Source of the DNA: Neolewinella maritima
GTDB lineage: Bacteria > Bacteroidota > Bacteroidia > Chitinophagales > Saprospiraceae
Assembly: GCF_923081025.1 (NCBI RefSeq)
Contig: NZ_CAKLPZ010000001.1
Coordinates: forward strand, 930,001-994,000
Reading direction: 5' to 3'
Length of the DNA: 64,000 nucleotides
A program made the position numbers and the translations under genes. Positions within the stretch are counted from its first letter, which is position 1. Each line of letters opens with the position of its first letter. Of this stretch, positions 15,965 to 25,406 are shown piece by piece. Under the pieces are notes generated by a model, which saw nothing but the letters and a program-made list of their open reading frames with translations, did not search any database and was not told the origin of the DNA.

Positions 15965-17383
15965 CTAAAACGACCGCTCAGACTGCGGAGACACGAACGC
16001 GTTCATCTCATCCACATTGGTCACCTGCATGTTCTCGCCGTCCCAGTTGAGACGGGTGCGGCCGCGTACTTCGTACTCGTCGTCATCAGTGGCCTCGGTC
16101 TGGTCGCCCTTGGGGAATCGGTAGTCGTAGCCGCGTACGGCCAGGTTGCCCATGAGAATGGTCTCGGTAAGGGGGCCGGCCTTGCCGAGGTGACTGCTGG
16201 GTTGGTAACCTTCCTTGATGCCGTTCACCCAGTCCATCTCGTGGCTGGTGGCTACGCGGGGGATAGATTCGGGTACGCTGATCTCATCCATGCGGGCGGT
16301 GGGTAGCAGGGTGGGGTCGGCGCCGTATACATCGGCCATAAGCTTACCCTTGGTACCTACCATGATGATACCGTTGGGGTTGAGGCTCTGGTCTACGGTC
16401 AGCTCCTCGGGGGTGCCGGGGAGGATGCCGCCGTCGGTCCAGATCAGCTCTACGGGGGGCTTCTCGCCGCGGGCGGGAAACTTGATGTGGATCTTGGAGC
16501 CCGGGGGGCAGGTGCCGGGGTTGTAGTCGGGGCTCCAGTTTTTACTGAACACCTGTACTACACTGGCCTCCGCGCTGGTGGGGTAGCCCAGGTCGAGAAT
16601 ATAGAAGGGCGTATCGATGATGTGGCAGCCCATATCGCCTAGCGCACCGGTGCCGAAGTCCCAGTAGCCCCGCCAGGCGAAGGGGTGGTAGGCATTGTTG
16701 TGGGGCCGCATGGCGGCGGGGCCGAGCCAGAGGTTCCAGTCGAAATCCTTCGGGATGGGGTCGGTGCCCTGGGGGAGCTTGCCGCCCTGGGGCCAGATGG
16801 GGCGGTTGGTCCAGGCATATACGGTGTGTACGTCACCGATCAGTCCGGCCTCGACCAGCTCCTGGGTGCGGCGGATGCCCTCGCCGCTGGCGCCCTGATT
16901 GCCCATCTGGGTGATGAGCTGGGGCTTGGACTTGGCCATTTCGGTAAGGGCGCGTACCTCACTGATGGTACGGGCCAGGGGCTTTTCGATGTAGACGTGC
17001 TTGTCCATACCCATGGCGGCCAAACCGGCAATGGCGTGGGTGTGGTCGGGGGTGGAGACGACGACGGCATCGATATCCTTGCCGTACTTGTCGAGCATCA
17101 CGCGGTAGTCCATCTCGAAGCCCGCCTTGGGGAACATGGAGCGCAGCTTTTCACTCATGGATACATCCACGTCGCATAGGGCCACAATATTCTCGCTGGC
17201 CATCTGGGGGATGGTACTACTAGCCTTGCCGCCGGCACCGATAGCGGCGATATTGACCGTATCGCTGGGTGCTTTATAGCCCTTTCCGCCCAGCACGTGG
17301 CGGGGGACGATGGTGAAGGCCGCGGCAGCCGTAGCGGCGGTGCGCAGGAAGCGGCGGCGGGTAGGAATAGATTGTTTTGGCAT
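15965..17383 (-). CDS. Tat-exported Gfo/Idh/MocA-family oxidoreductase
   Basis: NAD(P)-dependent oxidoreductase of 472 aa from the Gfo/Idh/MocA family, exported folded by the Tat system. The N-terminus shows the twin-Arg motif RRRFLRT and a hydrophobic Ala-rich core. The Rossmann segment is VNIAAIGAGGKASST (residues about 42-56), and the family's EKP motif is YIEKPLA with the preceding STPDHTHA. Family members act on sugars or their derivatives. A TATCTTG element lies about 28-34 nt upstream. The exact substrate is not known. Confidence 0.88.
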   Translation of the reverse strand: MPKQSIPTRRRFLRTAATAAAAFTIVPRHVLGGKGYKAPSDTVNIAAIGAGGKASSTIPQMASENIVALCDVDVSMSEKLRSMFPKAGFEMDYRVMLDKYGKDIDAVVVSTPDHTHAIAGLAAMGMDKHVYIEKPLARTISEVRALTEMAKSKPQLITQMGNQGASGEGIRRTQELVEAGLIGDVHTVYAWTNRPIWPQGGKLPQGTDPIPKDFDWNLWLGPAAMRPHNNAYHPFAWRGYWDFGTGALGDMGCHIIDTPFYILDLGYPTSAEASVVQVFSKNWSPDYNPGTCPPGSKIHIKFPARGEKPPVELIWTDGGILPGTPEELTVDQSLNPNGIIMVGTKGKLMADVYGADPTLLPTARMDEISVPESIPRVATSHEMDWVNGIKEGYQPSSHLGKAGPLTETILMGNLAVRGYDYRFPKGDQTEATDDDEYEVRGRTRLNWDGENMQVTNVDEMNAFVSPQSERSF

Positions 17384-17410
17384 GATCGAGCAGCAAATAG
17401 GTTAGCTGGT

Positions 17411-17417
17411 CAAGATA
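17411..17417 (-). promoter_or_regulatory. Possible -7 element (TATCTTG) of the Gfo/Idh gene
   Basis: On the minus strand TATCTTG reads from 17417 to 17411, 28 nt upstream of the ATG at 17383. It matches TAnnTTTG except for one base. Confidence 0.35.
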
Positions 17418-17501
17418 ACTCATTGGTAGCAAACACCGCACCGGCCGCGATAGCTAGCGAAGCACCTGAACCTTCGCTAGCGGTGCTAACTTACACCCCG
17501 T

Positions 17502-18818
17502 ATGGATCCAACGACTAAGATAAATCTGCCGGAGAGCGAACTGGAACGCGTGGTCATCGTAGGGGGCGGCTTCGGCGGTCTGCAACTGGCCCGTAAGCTG
17601 GCGAAGTCTGACTTCCAGGTCGTACTCATCGACCGCAACAACTACCACCAGTTCCAGCCGCTATTCTACCAGGTAGCCATGTCGGGACTGGAGCCGAGTA
17701 GCATCGTCTTCCCCTTCCGCAAGCTCTTCCAGGGGCGGGAGAATATGTTCATCCGCATGGCCGAGGTGACCCACGTAGACACCTCCGCCAAGCAACTGCA
17801 GACTCCCCTGGGCCACTGCAACTACGACCACCTCATCGTAGCCACCGGCGCGGACACCAACTACTACGGCAACAAACAACTGGAGCGGCTGACCCTGCCC
17901 ATGAAGTCAGTCAGCGAGGCACTCTACCTGCGCAATTCGATCCTGGACGACTACGAAGACGCGCTGACCACCCCCTCCTACCAGGACCGACAGGAACTGG
18001 TCGATATCGTCATCGTAGGCGGCGGAGCCACGGGCGTGGAGCTGGCCGGCTCCCTGGCCGAAATGAAGACCCACGTACTGCCCAAGGACTATCCCGAACT
18101 GCACGTACAGGAAGAGTTCGATATCTACCTCGTGCAGTCTGGCGACGTGATCCTGAAGGGCATGAGTGCCGGCAGTAGCGCAAAGGCCCTCCGCTACCTG
18201 GAAGAGCTGGGCGTGAAGGTGATCCTGAACAACCGGGTGACCGACTTCGACGGCCGGCTGGTCACACTGAAGGACGGCCGTACGATCCCCAGTCAGAAAG
18301 TGATCTGGGCGGCGGGCGTGAAGGGAATGCCGATCCCGGGGCTGCCCGAGGAAGCCATCACCCACGGCAACCGGCTGGCCGTAGACCGCCACAACCGCGT
18401 GGCGGGTACCGACTGTATCTACGCCATCGGCGACGTAGCCTATATGGAGGAGCCGGACTTCCCGGAAGGACACCCGCAGGTGGCGCAAGTGGCTATTCAG
18501 ATGGGGGAGCACCTGGCCAAGAACCTACGCTACCGCCACCTGCGCGGCGAGGTCTGGGAAGCCTTCTCCTATAACGACAAGGGAAGTATGGCCACGATCG
18601 GGCGGGCACGTGCCGTAGTGGATATCCCCAAACCCGAATTTCATTTCGGGGGCATCCTGGCCTGGCTGGTGTGGCTGCTGGTGCATCTGTTCGCCATCCT
18701 GGGTACGCGCAACAAGATCTTTGTCTTCCTGAACTGGCTGTACAACTACATCAACTACAACCAGAGTCTGCGACTCATCATCCGGCCGCGGCGGGGTACG
18801 GACACCAGCGCGGGCTAG
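17502..18818 (+). CDS. ndh: Type II NADH dehydrogenase (NDH-2) family
   Basis: FAD-dependent NADH:quinone oxidoreductase of 438 aa that passes electrons to menaquinone without pumping protons. The FAD-binding loop is VVIVGGGFGGLQLA near residue 17 and the NAD-binding loop is IVIVGGGATGVELAG near residue 169. The FAD-binding C-terminal motif is CIYAIGDVA. The C-terminal part (residues about 370-425) has two hydrophobic stretches, FGGILAWLVWLLVHLFAIL and FVFLNWLYNYI, for membrane attachment. Its end is 2 bp from the convergent SpoIIAA-like gene. Confidence 0.9.
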   Translation: MDPTTKINLPESELERVVIVGGGFGGLQLARKLAKSDFQVVLIDRNNYHQFQPLFYQVAMSGLEPSSIVFPFRKLFQGRENMFIRMAEVTHVDTSAKQLQTPLGHCNYDHLIVATGADTNYYGNKQLERLTLPMKSVSEALYLRNSILDDYEDALTTPSYQDRQELVDIVIVGGGATGVELAGSLAEMKTHVLPKDYPELHVQEEFDIYLVQSGDVILKGMSAGSSAKALRYLEELGVKVILNNRVTDFDGRLVTLKDGRTIPSQKVIWAAGVKGMPIPGLPEEAITHGNRLAVDRHNRVAGTDCIYAIGDVAYMEEPDFPEGHPQVAQVAIQMGEHLAKNLRYRHLRGEVWEAFSYNDKGSMATIGRARAVVDIPKPEFHFGGILAWLVWLLVHLFAILGTRNKIFVFLNWLYNYINYNQSLRLIIRPRRGTDTSAG

Positions 18819-18820
18819 GC

Positions 18821-19564
18821 TTAGTCCAGCCAGGCGATGGCCCGCTTGTGCTCTACGGAGGAGAAGGCGGCCAGCTCCAGCCCGGGGGTGAGCAGGTCGG
18901 ATAGCTTGACGCTGGTCTTGAGCCAGGACTGATCACCGATAATGGCTACCCGCTCTACATCCTTGTAGAGTTTCATGCTGGCCTTGAGGTCTTCCCAGAG
19001 GGTGCGGGCGTTGATGCCCTCGGTGGTGACCACCTCCAGCAGCAGACGGGCCTTGCCGTGGTGGCGTACTTTTTCCTCTACGAGCACATTGATGCGGTCG
19101 TAGTCGGCGGGGTAGAGCTTGCCGACGATGGCCAGGCCCAGCAGCCGGTCGTTGCCCAGGTCGATGGTCTTGACGCCCTCCGAGGTGGGGGGCGCTTCGG
19201 TGGATGCCTGCAGCCAGCGGTGGGCCAGCTCGCCCTCGTTGAGCTTAAAGGTCTTCACTTCCATGCGGGGGGTAAGAAAATCGATGCCGCCGCTGAGGGT
19301 GCTGAGCCAGCCGTGGTCGGTAAGGATGGCGTACTTCTCGATCTTTTCCCAGAGGTCCTTCTTAGCCTTGACGGTGTTCCAGAAGGCCTGGTAGCTGCTG
19401 AAGCCGCCGACGTTCTTGATGTTGCCCAGCAGCCGCAGTTTACCGTGGGTGACCACCTTGGCCTCAATGGCCATGAGCAGCTTGCGCATACCGGGCTCAT
19501 CGACCTCTCCGTCGAGGGTGAAGCCGAGCATATTGTCCTGGGAAAGGGGGAAGATGGTAACCAT
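18821..19564 (-). CDS. Tandem SpoIIAA-like (STAS-related) domain protein
   Basis: Protein of 247 aa made of two similar halves. Each has a beta strand, a helix, a KxRLLL(G/E) strand and a DL(W/L)xxI helix: half 1 KLRLLGNIKNVGGFSSYQAF and half 2 KARLLLEVVTTEGINARTLW. This matches the SpoIIAA-like (PF11964-type) fold. Single-domain members bind lipids or proteins; the biochemical role is unknown. There is no conserved phosphorylatable Ser evident. The stop is 2 bp from the NDH-2 stop. Confidence 0.72.
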   Translation of the reverse strand: MVTIFPLSQDNMLGFTLDGEVDEPGMRKLLMAIEAKVVTHGKLRLLGNIKNVGGFSSYQAFWNTVKAKKDLWEKIEKYAILTDHGWLSTLSGGIDFLTPRMEVKTFKLNEGELAHRWLQASTEAPPTSEGVKTIDLGNDRLLGLAIVGKLYPADYDRINVLVEEKVRHHGKARLLLEVVTTEGINARTLWEDLKASMKLYKDVERVAIIGDQSWLKTSVKLSDLLTPGLELAAFSSVEHKRAIAWLD

Positions 19565-19742
19565 GAAGGGGTAGTTTGTGAGAAAACTCTGCGGAGCGGG
19601 GAAAGGATTAGGGCGGTACGGATTAATCGACTAATGCGAGCTCCGGGAGGACAACGATTTGTTTTAAAAGCTGCACATTTCGGAACACAAACGAAAATAT
19701 GACGGTTAGGGGAACGTACAACCTTCTTTTATCTGAGCAAAA

Positions 19743-19777
19743 TGATCGATCGGGACTACGTTTACTCCGATCGATCA
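19743..19777 (+). promoter_or_regulatory. Perfect 11-bp inverted repeat upstream of glycosyltransferase operon
   Basis: TGATCGATCGG (19743-19753) and CCGATCGATCA (19767-19777) form a perfect stem with a 13-nt loop, ending 22 nt before the ATG of the GT4 gene. The position in the leader suggests an operator or a 5'-UTR hairpin rather than a terminator. The surrounding 19565-19799 holds no gene. Confidence 0.5.
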
Positions 19778-19799
19778 GCAGTTACACCCAATTTACCGG

Positions 19800-20927
19800 A
19801 TGAAAATTGCGATTATCGCCCACCTGAAGTTCCCCATCAGCGAACCATTCCACGGTGGACTTGAAATGCACACCCACTGCCTGACCCAGGAGCTGATGGG
19901 CCATGGCCACGACGTCACCCTGTTTGCACTGCGGGATTCCGACCAGAGCTTCCAGGTAGTTGAACCCACGCTCAACGCAGTCGAGCAGGAGGGGGCCGAA
20001 GACCTCTTCCAGAACGAGCCTGGCTTCGGACTCAACTTCGTCAATAAGTTCCACGCCTACATGGACATCGTCACCACCATCCAGCGGGGCGGCTTCGATG
20101 TAGTGCACAACAACTGCCTGCACTTCCTGCCCCTGGCGCTGGCCCATACCCTAGGCTGCCCGATGGTGACCACCCTGCACTGTCCGCCCTTTCCCTCGCT
20201 ACAGAGCGGCGTGATCCTGGCTCGTCCGTACCTGGGCAACCAGTTCGTGGCCGTCAGCCAGAGCGTGGCCGAGCAGTGGGCTACCGACATCACCCACTGC
20301 AAGGTCATTCACAATGGGATACAGGTAGACCGCTGGCAGGAGACCTCCGAGGCGGAGCCCGCCATGGCCTTCTGGTTCGGGCGCTTCTGTCCGGAGAAGG
20401 GACCCGAGTACGCCATCCAGGCCGCCAAGCGGGCCGGCTACCAGCTGCGGCTGGCCGGTAGCATCTACGACCACGCCTACTTCGAGCGGGAGATCGCCCC
20501 CCGGCTCGACGACGACATCACCTACATCGGTCACCTGGACCACCGGGGGATCTGTCAGGAAGCCGGCCGGGCCGCCGTCGGTCTGTTCACCTCTACCTGG
20601 GACGAGCCCTTCGGACTGGTCCTACCCGAAATGCTGGCCTGCGGTACGCCGATCGTGTCCTTCGACAGCGGGGCGGCCGGAGAGATCCTGGACGAAAGCT
20701 GCGGCATCATCGTACCCAAGTGCGACATCGAGGCCATGGCCGCCGCGATGCCCCGTGCCGCCGAGCTGGACCGCGCCGCCTGCCGCCGCCGGGCGGAATT
20801 TCACTTCCCCATCGGCCGTATGATCAGCGACTACGAGAAGCTGTACCTCAAGCTCGTGCCGCAGGTGCATCCGCTACCCGCCGTCGTTCCCGCCGCCCGC
20901 CGCCCCTCCGTCAGTGTCGTCGCCTGA
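19800..20927 (+). CDS. Glycosyltransferase family 4
   Basis: GT-B glycosyltransferase of 375 aa. The N-terminal domain begins MKIAIIAHLKFPISEPFHGG with a GGLExH acceptor-side loop. The C-terminal donor domain includes FGRFCPEKGPEYAI and the E-x7-E motif in DEPFGLVLPEM followed by LACGTPIVSFD. The GTG start of the next glycosyltransferase lies within its last 14 bp, so the two are translationally coupled. Donor and acceptor are unknown; cell-surface glycan assembly is a reasonable guess. Confidence 0.88.
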   Translation: MKIAIIAHLKFPISEPFHGGLEMHTHCLTQELMGHGHDVTLFALRDSDQSFQVVEPTLNAVEQEGAEDLFQNEPGFGLNFVNKFHAYMDIVTTIQRGGFDVVHNNCLHFLPLALAHTLGCPMVTTLHCPPFPSLQSGVILARPYLGNQFVAVSQSVAEQWATDITHCKVIHNGIQVDRWQETSEAEPAMAFWFGRFCPEKGPEYAIQAAKRAGYQLRLAGSIYDHAYFEREIAPRLDDDITYIGHLDHRGICQEAGRAAVGLFTSTWDEPFGLVLPEMLACGTPIVSFDSGAAGEILDESCGIIVPKCDIEAMAAAMPRAAELDRAACRRRAEFHFPIGRMISDYEKLYLKLVPQVHPLPAVVPAARRPSVSVVA

Positions 20928-21978
20928 GCTGGCGCCCGTCGCGTTCTACGTCCACCATCACGGGAGCGGACACGCTACCCGTACGAAGCTACTGGCCGAG
21001 CGCTGGGTTACCGCTGCTCCCATTCACGTCTTCACCTCCGCGCCGGACTACTTCCATGGCTGGCGGGGTGGGCAGGTCCATGTGCTACCCGCCGACGTGA
21101 GCACGACGCGCGACCCCGCCGCGGACATGCTTCAGCACAAAGTCCTACACTATGCGCCCATTGGTCTGCCCGGGGTACAGCAGCGCATGGCCATGCTGGC
21201 CCAGTGGATCGCCGTACACCAGCCTGCGCTGTTCATCGTGGACCTATCGGTCGAGATCGCGCTATTCGTACGGCTGTGCGGTTGCCGGGTGGCCTTAGTA
21301 CGGCTGCACGGTCACCGCGATGACCCGGCGCACGTAGCTGCCTTTCAGTTGGCCGATCACCTCATCGCGCCCTTTCCCGCGGCCCTGGACGATGCGCATA
21401 CCCCCGGTTGGGTACGCGAAAAGACCACCTACCTGGGCACCTTCAGTCGCTACGACGAGCGGCGGGAGACTAAGGTGCAGTGCCGGCGACAGTTGCAGCT
21501 AGCCATCGATCAGCAGATCGTCACGGTAGTAAATGGGGCGGGCGGAGCCTCGATAGCTATCGGGGAGGTGCAGGGGACCTGGAAGGAGATTGCGCGGAAG
21601 TGTCCCGACTGGCTATTTCTGCTGGTCGGCAGGGTAGGGGAGCTGATCGATCCACCCGCTAACCTGCACTGCATTGGCTTCACTCCGGACACCTTCCCCT
21701 ACCTGAAGGCCGCCGACGTGGTGGTAGGCAGCGGAGGCACCAACACAATGATGGAAGTGGGGGCCGCGCGGGTGCCCTTCCTCAGTCAACCCGAGCCACG
21801 CCCATTCAGCGAACAACAGGCTAAGATGGAAGCGCTGGAACGTCTGGGCCTGACCCGCATTGTCCCCCCGACGACCCTACCTACGACCTGGCCCGCCCTG
21901 CTCACGCAAGCCCTACGTATGGATCTGAGTGCTTGGGACCAATTACCCGCACTGCCCGAAAATATCCTGTTAGGCTAA
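20914..21978 (+). CDS. MurG-like GT-B glycosyltransferase
   Basis: Protein of 354 aa with the MurG/GT28-type N-terminus FYVHHHGSGHATRTKLLAE and the donor-binding C-terminus VVGSGGTNTMMEVGAARVPF followed by EPRPFSEQQ. It starts with GTG inside the 3' end of the GT4 gene. The product is likely a sugar-modified surface molecule; no substrate can be read from the sequence. A stem-loop at 22009-22042 follows. Confidence 0.78.
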   Translation: MSSPELAPVAFYVHHHGSGHATRTKLLAERWVTAAPIHVFTSAPDYFHGWRGGQVHVLPADVSTTRDPAADMLQHKVLHYAPIGLPGVQQRMAMLAQWIAVHQPALFIVDLSVEIALFVRLCGCRVALVRLHGHRDDPAHVAAFQLADHLIAPFPAALDDAHTPGWVREKTTYLGTFSRYDERRETKVQCRRQLQLAIDQQIVTVVNGAGGASIAIGEVQGTWKEIARKCPDWLFLLVGRVGELIDPPANLHCIGFTPDTFPYLKAADVVVGSGGTNTMMEVGAARVPFLSQPEPRPFSEQQAKMEALERLGLTRIVPPTTLPTTWPALLTQALRMDLSAWDQLPALPENILLG

Positions 21979-22008
21979 GTACACCGCACCTGCGACCGCG
22001 CCCGGCTG

Positions 22009-22042
22009 CGCTACACGGCCCGGTATCGGCTACCGCGTAGCG
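22009..22042 (+). terminator. Stem-loop after the glycosyltransferase pair
   Basis: CGCTACACGG (22009-22018) pairs with CCGCGTAGCG (22033-22042), 9 of 10 positions, with a 14-nt loop. It sits 30 bp after the glycosyltransferase stop and just before the lon promoter region. No T-tract. Confidence 0.45.
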
Positions 22043-22062
22043 TGCATCGCACGTTCACGCAG

Positions 22063-22070
22063 TACCTTTA
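22063..22070 (+). promoter_or_regulatory. -7 promoter element of lon (TACCTTTA)
   Basis: TACCTTTA, 38 nt upstream of the lon ATG, is identical to the element at 11542. No TTG at the expected -33 position. Confidence 0.45.
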
Positions 22071-22107
22071 CGGGTCGCACGCCCACCCACCGCCTTAGCA
22101 ATTGTAT

Positions 22108-24498
22108 ATGGATAACCGAGGATTTGACGACGACCAGGATTTACTGCCCTTCATCGGACTGGAAGATGGCGATGAGGAACTGGTGGACGGCAACACCCCC
22201 AGTCCCATCCCCATACTGGCGCTGAAGAACGCCGTGCTCTTCCCTACGATCGTCACCCCCATCAATATCGGCCGCGACCGCTCCATCGCCGCGATCCATA
22301 AGGCGGTGCAGACCAACAAACTGGTCGCGGTATTCTCGCAGCGCGACGTCAGCGTGGAGGAGCCCGACGTGAAGGACCTCTACGAAGTAGGCACCCTGGC
22401 CCGTATCCTGAAGATGCTCCGCATGCCCGATGGTAGTCTTACGGCCGTGCTCCGGGGCGGACAGCGGGTGCGCCGCACCGCCATCACGGCCGAGACCCCC
22501 TTCATGGCCGGCACCATCGAGCCGCTGACCTACGCCGAGTCGACCGAGGCGATGACCTACGAGGCCACGATCGACAGCGTACGGGACATCGCCGCCAAGG
22601 CTGTAGCCCTGAGCCCCAATATCCCCACCGAGGCCCAGGTGATGCTCGACAACATCAACCGGCCCAGCCAGCTGCTGAACTTCATCGCCAGTAACCTCAA
22701 CGGAGAGGTACAGACCAAGCAGGAAATTCTGGAAACGGACGATCTGGGTGTAAAGGCCGAGCGCGTACTGGTAGAGCTACAGCGCGAGCTGCGCATCCTT
22801 GAACTGCGCGACCAGATCGAGAACAAGACCCGCGGGGACATCGAGCAGCAGCAGCGGCAGTACTTCCTCAACCAGCAGATGAAGGCCATCCAGGATGAGC
22901 TCGGCGAGAACCCCAATGACCAGCAGGTCAGTGAGCTCGAGACCCGCGCCATGGACAAGCAGTGGCCCGAAGAAGTCGAAAAAACCTACGAGCGCGAACT
23001 CGTGCGCCTCAAACGCATGAACCCCCAGGTCGCCGAGTACAGCGTACAGCTCAGCTACCTGGAGATGCTGCTCGATCTGCCCTGGCAGGACTACACGGAG
23101 GACAACTTCGACCTGAAGTCCGTCGCCAAGGTGCTCGACGATGACCACTACGGACTGGAAAAAGTGAAGGACCGTATCCTGGGTCATCTGGCCGTACTCA
23201 AGCTGAAGGGCGACATGAAGGCTCCGATCCTGATGCTGCTCGGCCCCCCCGGTGTAGGCAAGACCAGTCTGGGTAAGAGCATCGCGCACGCGCTGGGCCG
23301 CAAGTTCGTCCGCATCAGTCTGGGCGGACTACACGATGAAAGCGAGATCCGCGGTCACCGCAAGACCTACATCGGGGCCATGCCGGGCCGCATCGTACAG
23401 TCGCTGCGCAAGGTGGGCTCGGCCAATCCGGTCTTCATCCTCGACGAGATCGACAAGATCGGACAGAGCCACCGCGGCGACCCCTCCTCGGCCCTGCTCG
23501 AGGTACTCGATCCGGAGCAGAATACAACCTTCCACGACAACTACCTCGACCTGGACGTAGACCTCAGCAAGGTGCTCTTCATCGCCACGGCCAACAGCAT
23601 GCAGACCGTGCAGCCCGCCCTGCGCGACCGTATGGAGATCATCCGCCTGAGCGGCTACTCCACCGAAGAGAAACTCGAAATTGCCCGCCGCCACCTGATC
23701 CCCAAACAGCGCGCGGCCCACGGCCTGAAGGCCAAGCACCTTAAGTTGCCCGTAGCTGTACTGCGCGAGGTCATCGAGGGCTACACCCGCGAGAGCGGTG
23801 TGCGGGCCCTGGACCGTCAGCTAGCTGGCCTCATGCGCCACGCGGCGAAACAGGTCGCGATGGAAGACGCCGAGCAGGTCGTCTTCTCGCGGGGCATGCT
23901 GCAGGACGTCCTGGGTCCCCGACCCTTCGAGCGGGAGCCCTACCGGGTGGGCCGGCAGTCGGGTATTGCCATCGGCATGGCCTGGACGCAGGTGGGCGGA
24001 GAGATCCTGTTCGTAGAGGCCAGTCTGAGTCCCGGCAAGGGCGGCATCCAGCAGACCGGCAACCTCGGCACCGTAATGAAGGAAAGCGCTACGACGGCGC
24101 GGAGCTACCTCAAGGCTAACGCCGAAGCCATCGGTATTGAGCAGGAGGCACTCAAAAATCAGGATCTCCACATTCACGTACCGGAGGGGGCTACCCCGAA
24201 GGACGGTCCCAGTGCCGGCATCACGATGCTTACCGCTATGGCCAGCGTGTACACCGGTCGGCCCGTAAAACCGTACCTGGCCATGTCGGGCGAGATCACC
24301 CTGCGCGGCCGCGTTCTGCCGGTAGGCGGCATCAAGGAAAAGCTCCTGGCGGCCCGGCGGGCGGGTATGAAGACCATCCTGCTGAGCGCCTCGAACGAGC
24401 GGCACGTCCGTGAGATCGAGCCCCGCTACCTCAAGGGCGTGGACGTAAAGTACGTAGAGACCATGCTGGAAGTAGTCTCGCTAGCGTTGGAGGAGTAG
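22108..24498 (+). CDS. lon: ATP-dependent Lon protease
   Basis: Cytoplasmic AAA+ protease for misfolded and regulatory proteins, 796 aa. Domains in order: Lon N-terminal substrate domain (residues about 28-230), coiled-coil linker, AAA+ ATPase with Walker [14 protein letters not shown] (about residue 379) and Walker [11 protein letters not shown], then the protease with the Ser702 in [10 protein letters not shown] and a Lys in GGIKEK around residue 745. The ATG at 22108 is preferred to a TTG two codons earlier. After the stop lies an inverted repeat that may terminate the transcript. Confidence 0.96.
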   Translation: MDNRGFDDDQDLLPFIGLEDGDEELVDGNTPSPIPILALKNAVLFPTIVTPINIGRDRSIAAIHKAVQTNKLVAVFSQRDVSVEEPDVKDLYEVGTLARILKMLRMPDGSLTAVLRGGQRVRRTAITAETPFMAGTIEPLTYAESTEAMTYEATIDSVRDIAAKAVALSPNIPTEAQVMLDNINRPSQLLNFIASNLNGEVQTKQEILETDDLGVKAERVLVELQRELRILELRDQIENKTRGDIEQQQRQYFLNQQMKAIQDELGENPNDQQVSELETRAMDKQWPEEVEKTYERELVRLKRMNPQVAEYSVQLSYLEMLLDLPWQDYTEDNFDLKSVAKVLDDDHYGLEKVKDRILGHLAVLKLKGDMKAPILMLLGPPGVGKTSLGKSIAHALGRKFVRISLGGLHDESEIRGHRKTYIGAMPGRIVQSLRKVGSANPVFILDEIDKIGQSHRGDPSSALLEVLDPEQNTTFHDNYLDLDVDLSKVLFIATANSMQTVQPALRDRMEIIRLSGYSTEEKLEIARRHLIPKQRAAHGLKAKHLKLPVAVLREVIEGYTRESGVRALDRQLAGLMRHAAKQVAMEDAEQVVFSRGMLQDVLGPRPFEREPYRVGRQSGIAIGMAWTQVGGEILFVEASLSPGKGGIQQTGNLGTVMKESATTARSYLKANAEAIGIEQEALKNQDLHIHVPEGATPKDGPSAGITMLTAMASVYTGRPVKPYLAMSGEITLRGRVLPVGGIKEKLLAARRAGMKTILLSASNERHVREIEPRYLKGVDVKYVETMLEVVSLALEE

Positions 24499-24512
24499 TC
24501 GTTCCCGGCCGT

Positions 24513-24561
24513 TAATCTGTGTTAAATCCCTGCCCCAGGCTGCGTAATCTGTGTTTAACAC
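24513..24561 (+). terminator. Repeat/inverted repeat after lon
   Basis: GTGTTAAA (24519-24526) pairs with TTTAACAC (24554-24561), and TAATCTGTGTT occurs twice as a direct repeat (24513 and 24545). It lies 15 bp after the lon stop and before the next start at 24611; a weak terminator is possible. Confidence 0.35.
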
Positions 24562-24610
24562 CAACCACACCCCGCCCCACCTTGTCTTTATCCAGACTAC
24601 GCTCCCCCGC

Positions 24611-25252
24611 ATGAAGTACTTTTTCCTTCCGATCGTCTTCCTTCTCAGCCTCACCGCCCACGCCCAGCTGGTCGATCAGTACGGTGAGCCCCTGGTGCAG
24701 TTCTCCGGTATGGTGCTGGATGGTACCACCAGTCAACTGCAGCCGGTGCCTTACGCCACGGTCCTCATCCGGTCCGACGGCCGCGGCACCTACGCCAACC
24801 TGGAGGGCTTTTTCAGTATCGTAGCGCATAAGGGGGATACGATCCTGTTCAGCGCCCTGGGCTACGACGACGTGGAGTTCGTCATCGACCCCGAGCTGGA
24901 GGACGACAAGTACAGCCTGGTCCAGCTCATGACCTACAACGCCATCGACCTGCCCGAAGCGGTCGTCTTCCCCTGGCCGAGTCGCGACCACTTCAAGCTG
25001 GAATTCCTGGCCATGGACGTCACGCCCGAGCTACAGTCACGCGCCACGGAGAACCTGAGCGCCGACAAGCTCGAGCGCCTGGCCGAGACCGTACCCCGCT
25101 CCGGGGCGGAGAACAGCAGCTACTACCTGCGGCAGCAGGCACGGCAGACTTACTACATCGGGCAGCGGCCGCCCATGAACATCTTTAGTCCGGTGGCCTG
25201 GAAGCAGTTCTTTGATGGGTGGAAACGGGGAGATTTTAAGAAGAAGGATTAG
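24611..25252 (+). CDS. Secreted protein with carboxypeptidase-like regulatory domain
   Basis: Protein of 213 aa with a signal peptide (residues 1-18, cleavage at AHA-Q) and one carboxypeptidase-regulatory-like beta-sandwich (residues about 32-100: SGMVLDGTTSQLQPVPYATV, LEGFFSIVAHKGDTILFSALGY). This domain is common in Bacteroidota cell-envelope proteins. The rest (residues 110-213) is charged and of unknown role. The ATG at 24611 is chosen since the signal peptide begins there. Its TAG stop opens hairpin cluster R2. Confidence 0.72.
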   Translation: MKYFFLPIVFLLSLTAHAQLVDQYGEPLVQFSGMVLDGTTSQLQPVPYATVLIRSDGRGTYANLEGFFSIVAHKGDTILFSALGYDDVEFVIDPELEDDKYSLVQLMTYNAIDLPEAVVFPWPSRDHFKLEFLAMDVTPELQSRATENLSADKLERLAETVPRSGAENSSYYLRQQARQTYYIGQRPPMNIFSPVAWKQFFDGWKRGDFKKKD

Positions 25253-25357
25253 GCGCCTTCGGGGGTTAGACCGCTGCGCGGGTAGATCGCTTCGCTCGGT
25301 AGATCGCCTTCGGCTCGGTAGACCCCTTCGGGGGGTAGGCCGCTGCGCGGGTGGATC
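25250..25357 (+). repeat. TTCG-hairpin repeat cluster R2
   Basis: About six units starting at the TAG stop: GCGCCTTCGGG, TTAGACCGC-tgc-GCGG, TAGATCGCTTCGCTCG, TAGATCGCC-ttc-GGCTCG, TAGACCCC-ttcg-GGGGG and GCCGC-tgc-GCGG. Same direction as the gene before it. Confidence 0.72.
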
Positions 25358-25406
25358 GCCTTTGGTGGGGGAGTGACCCGATTTCGGTCTGGGGTGTTAG
25401 GGGGGT

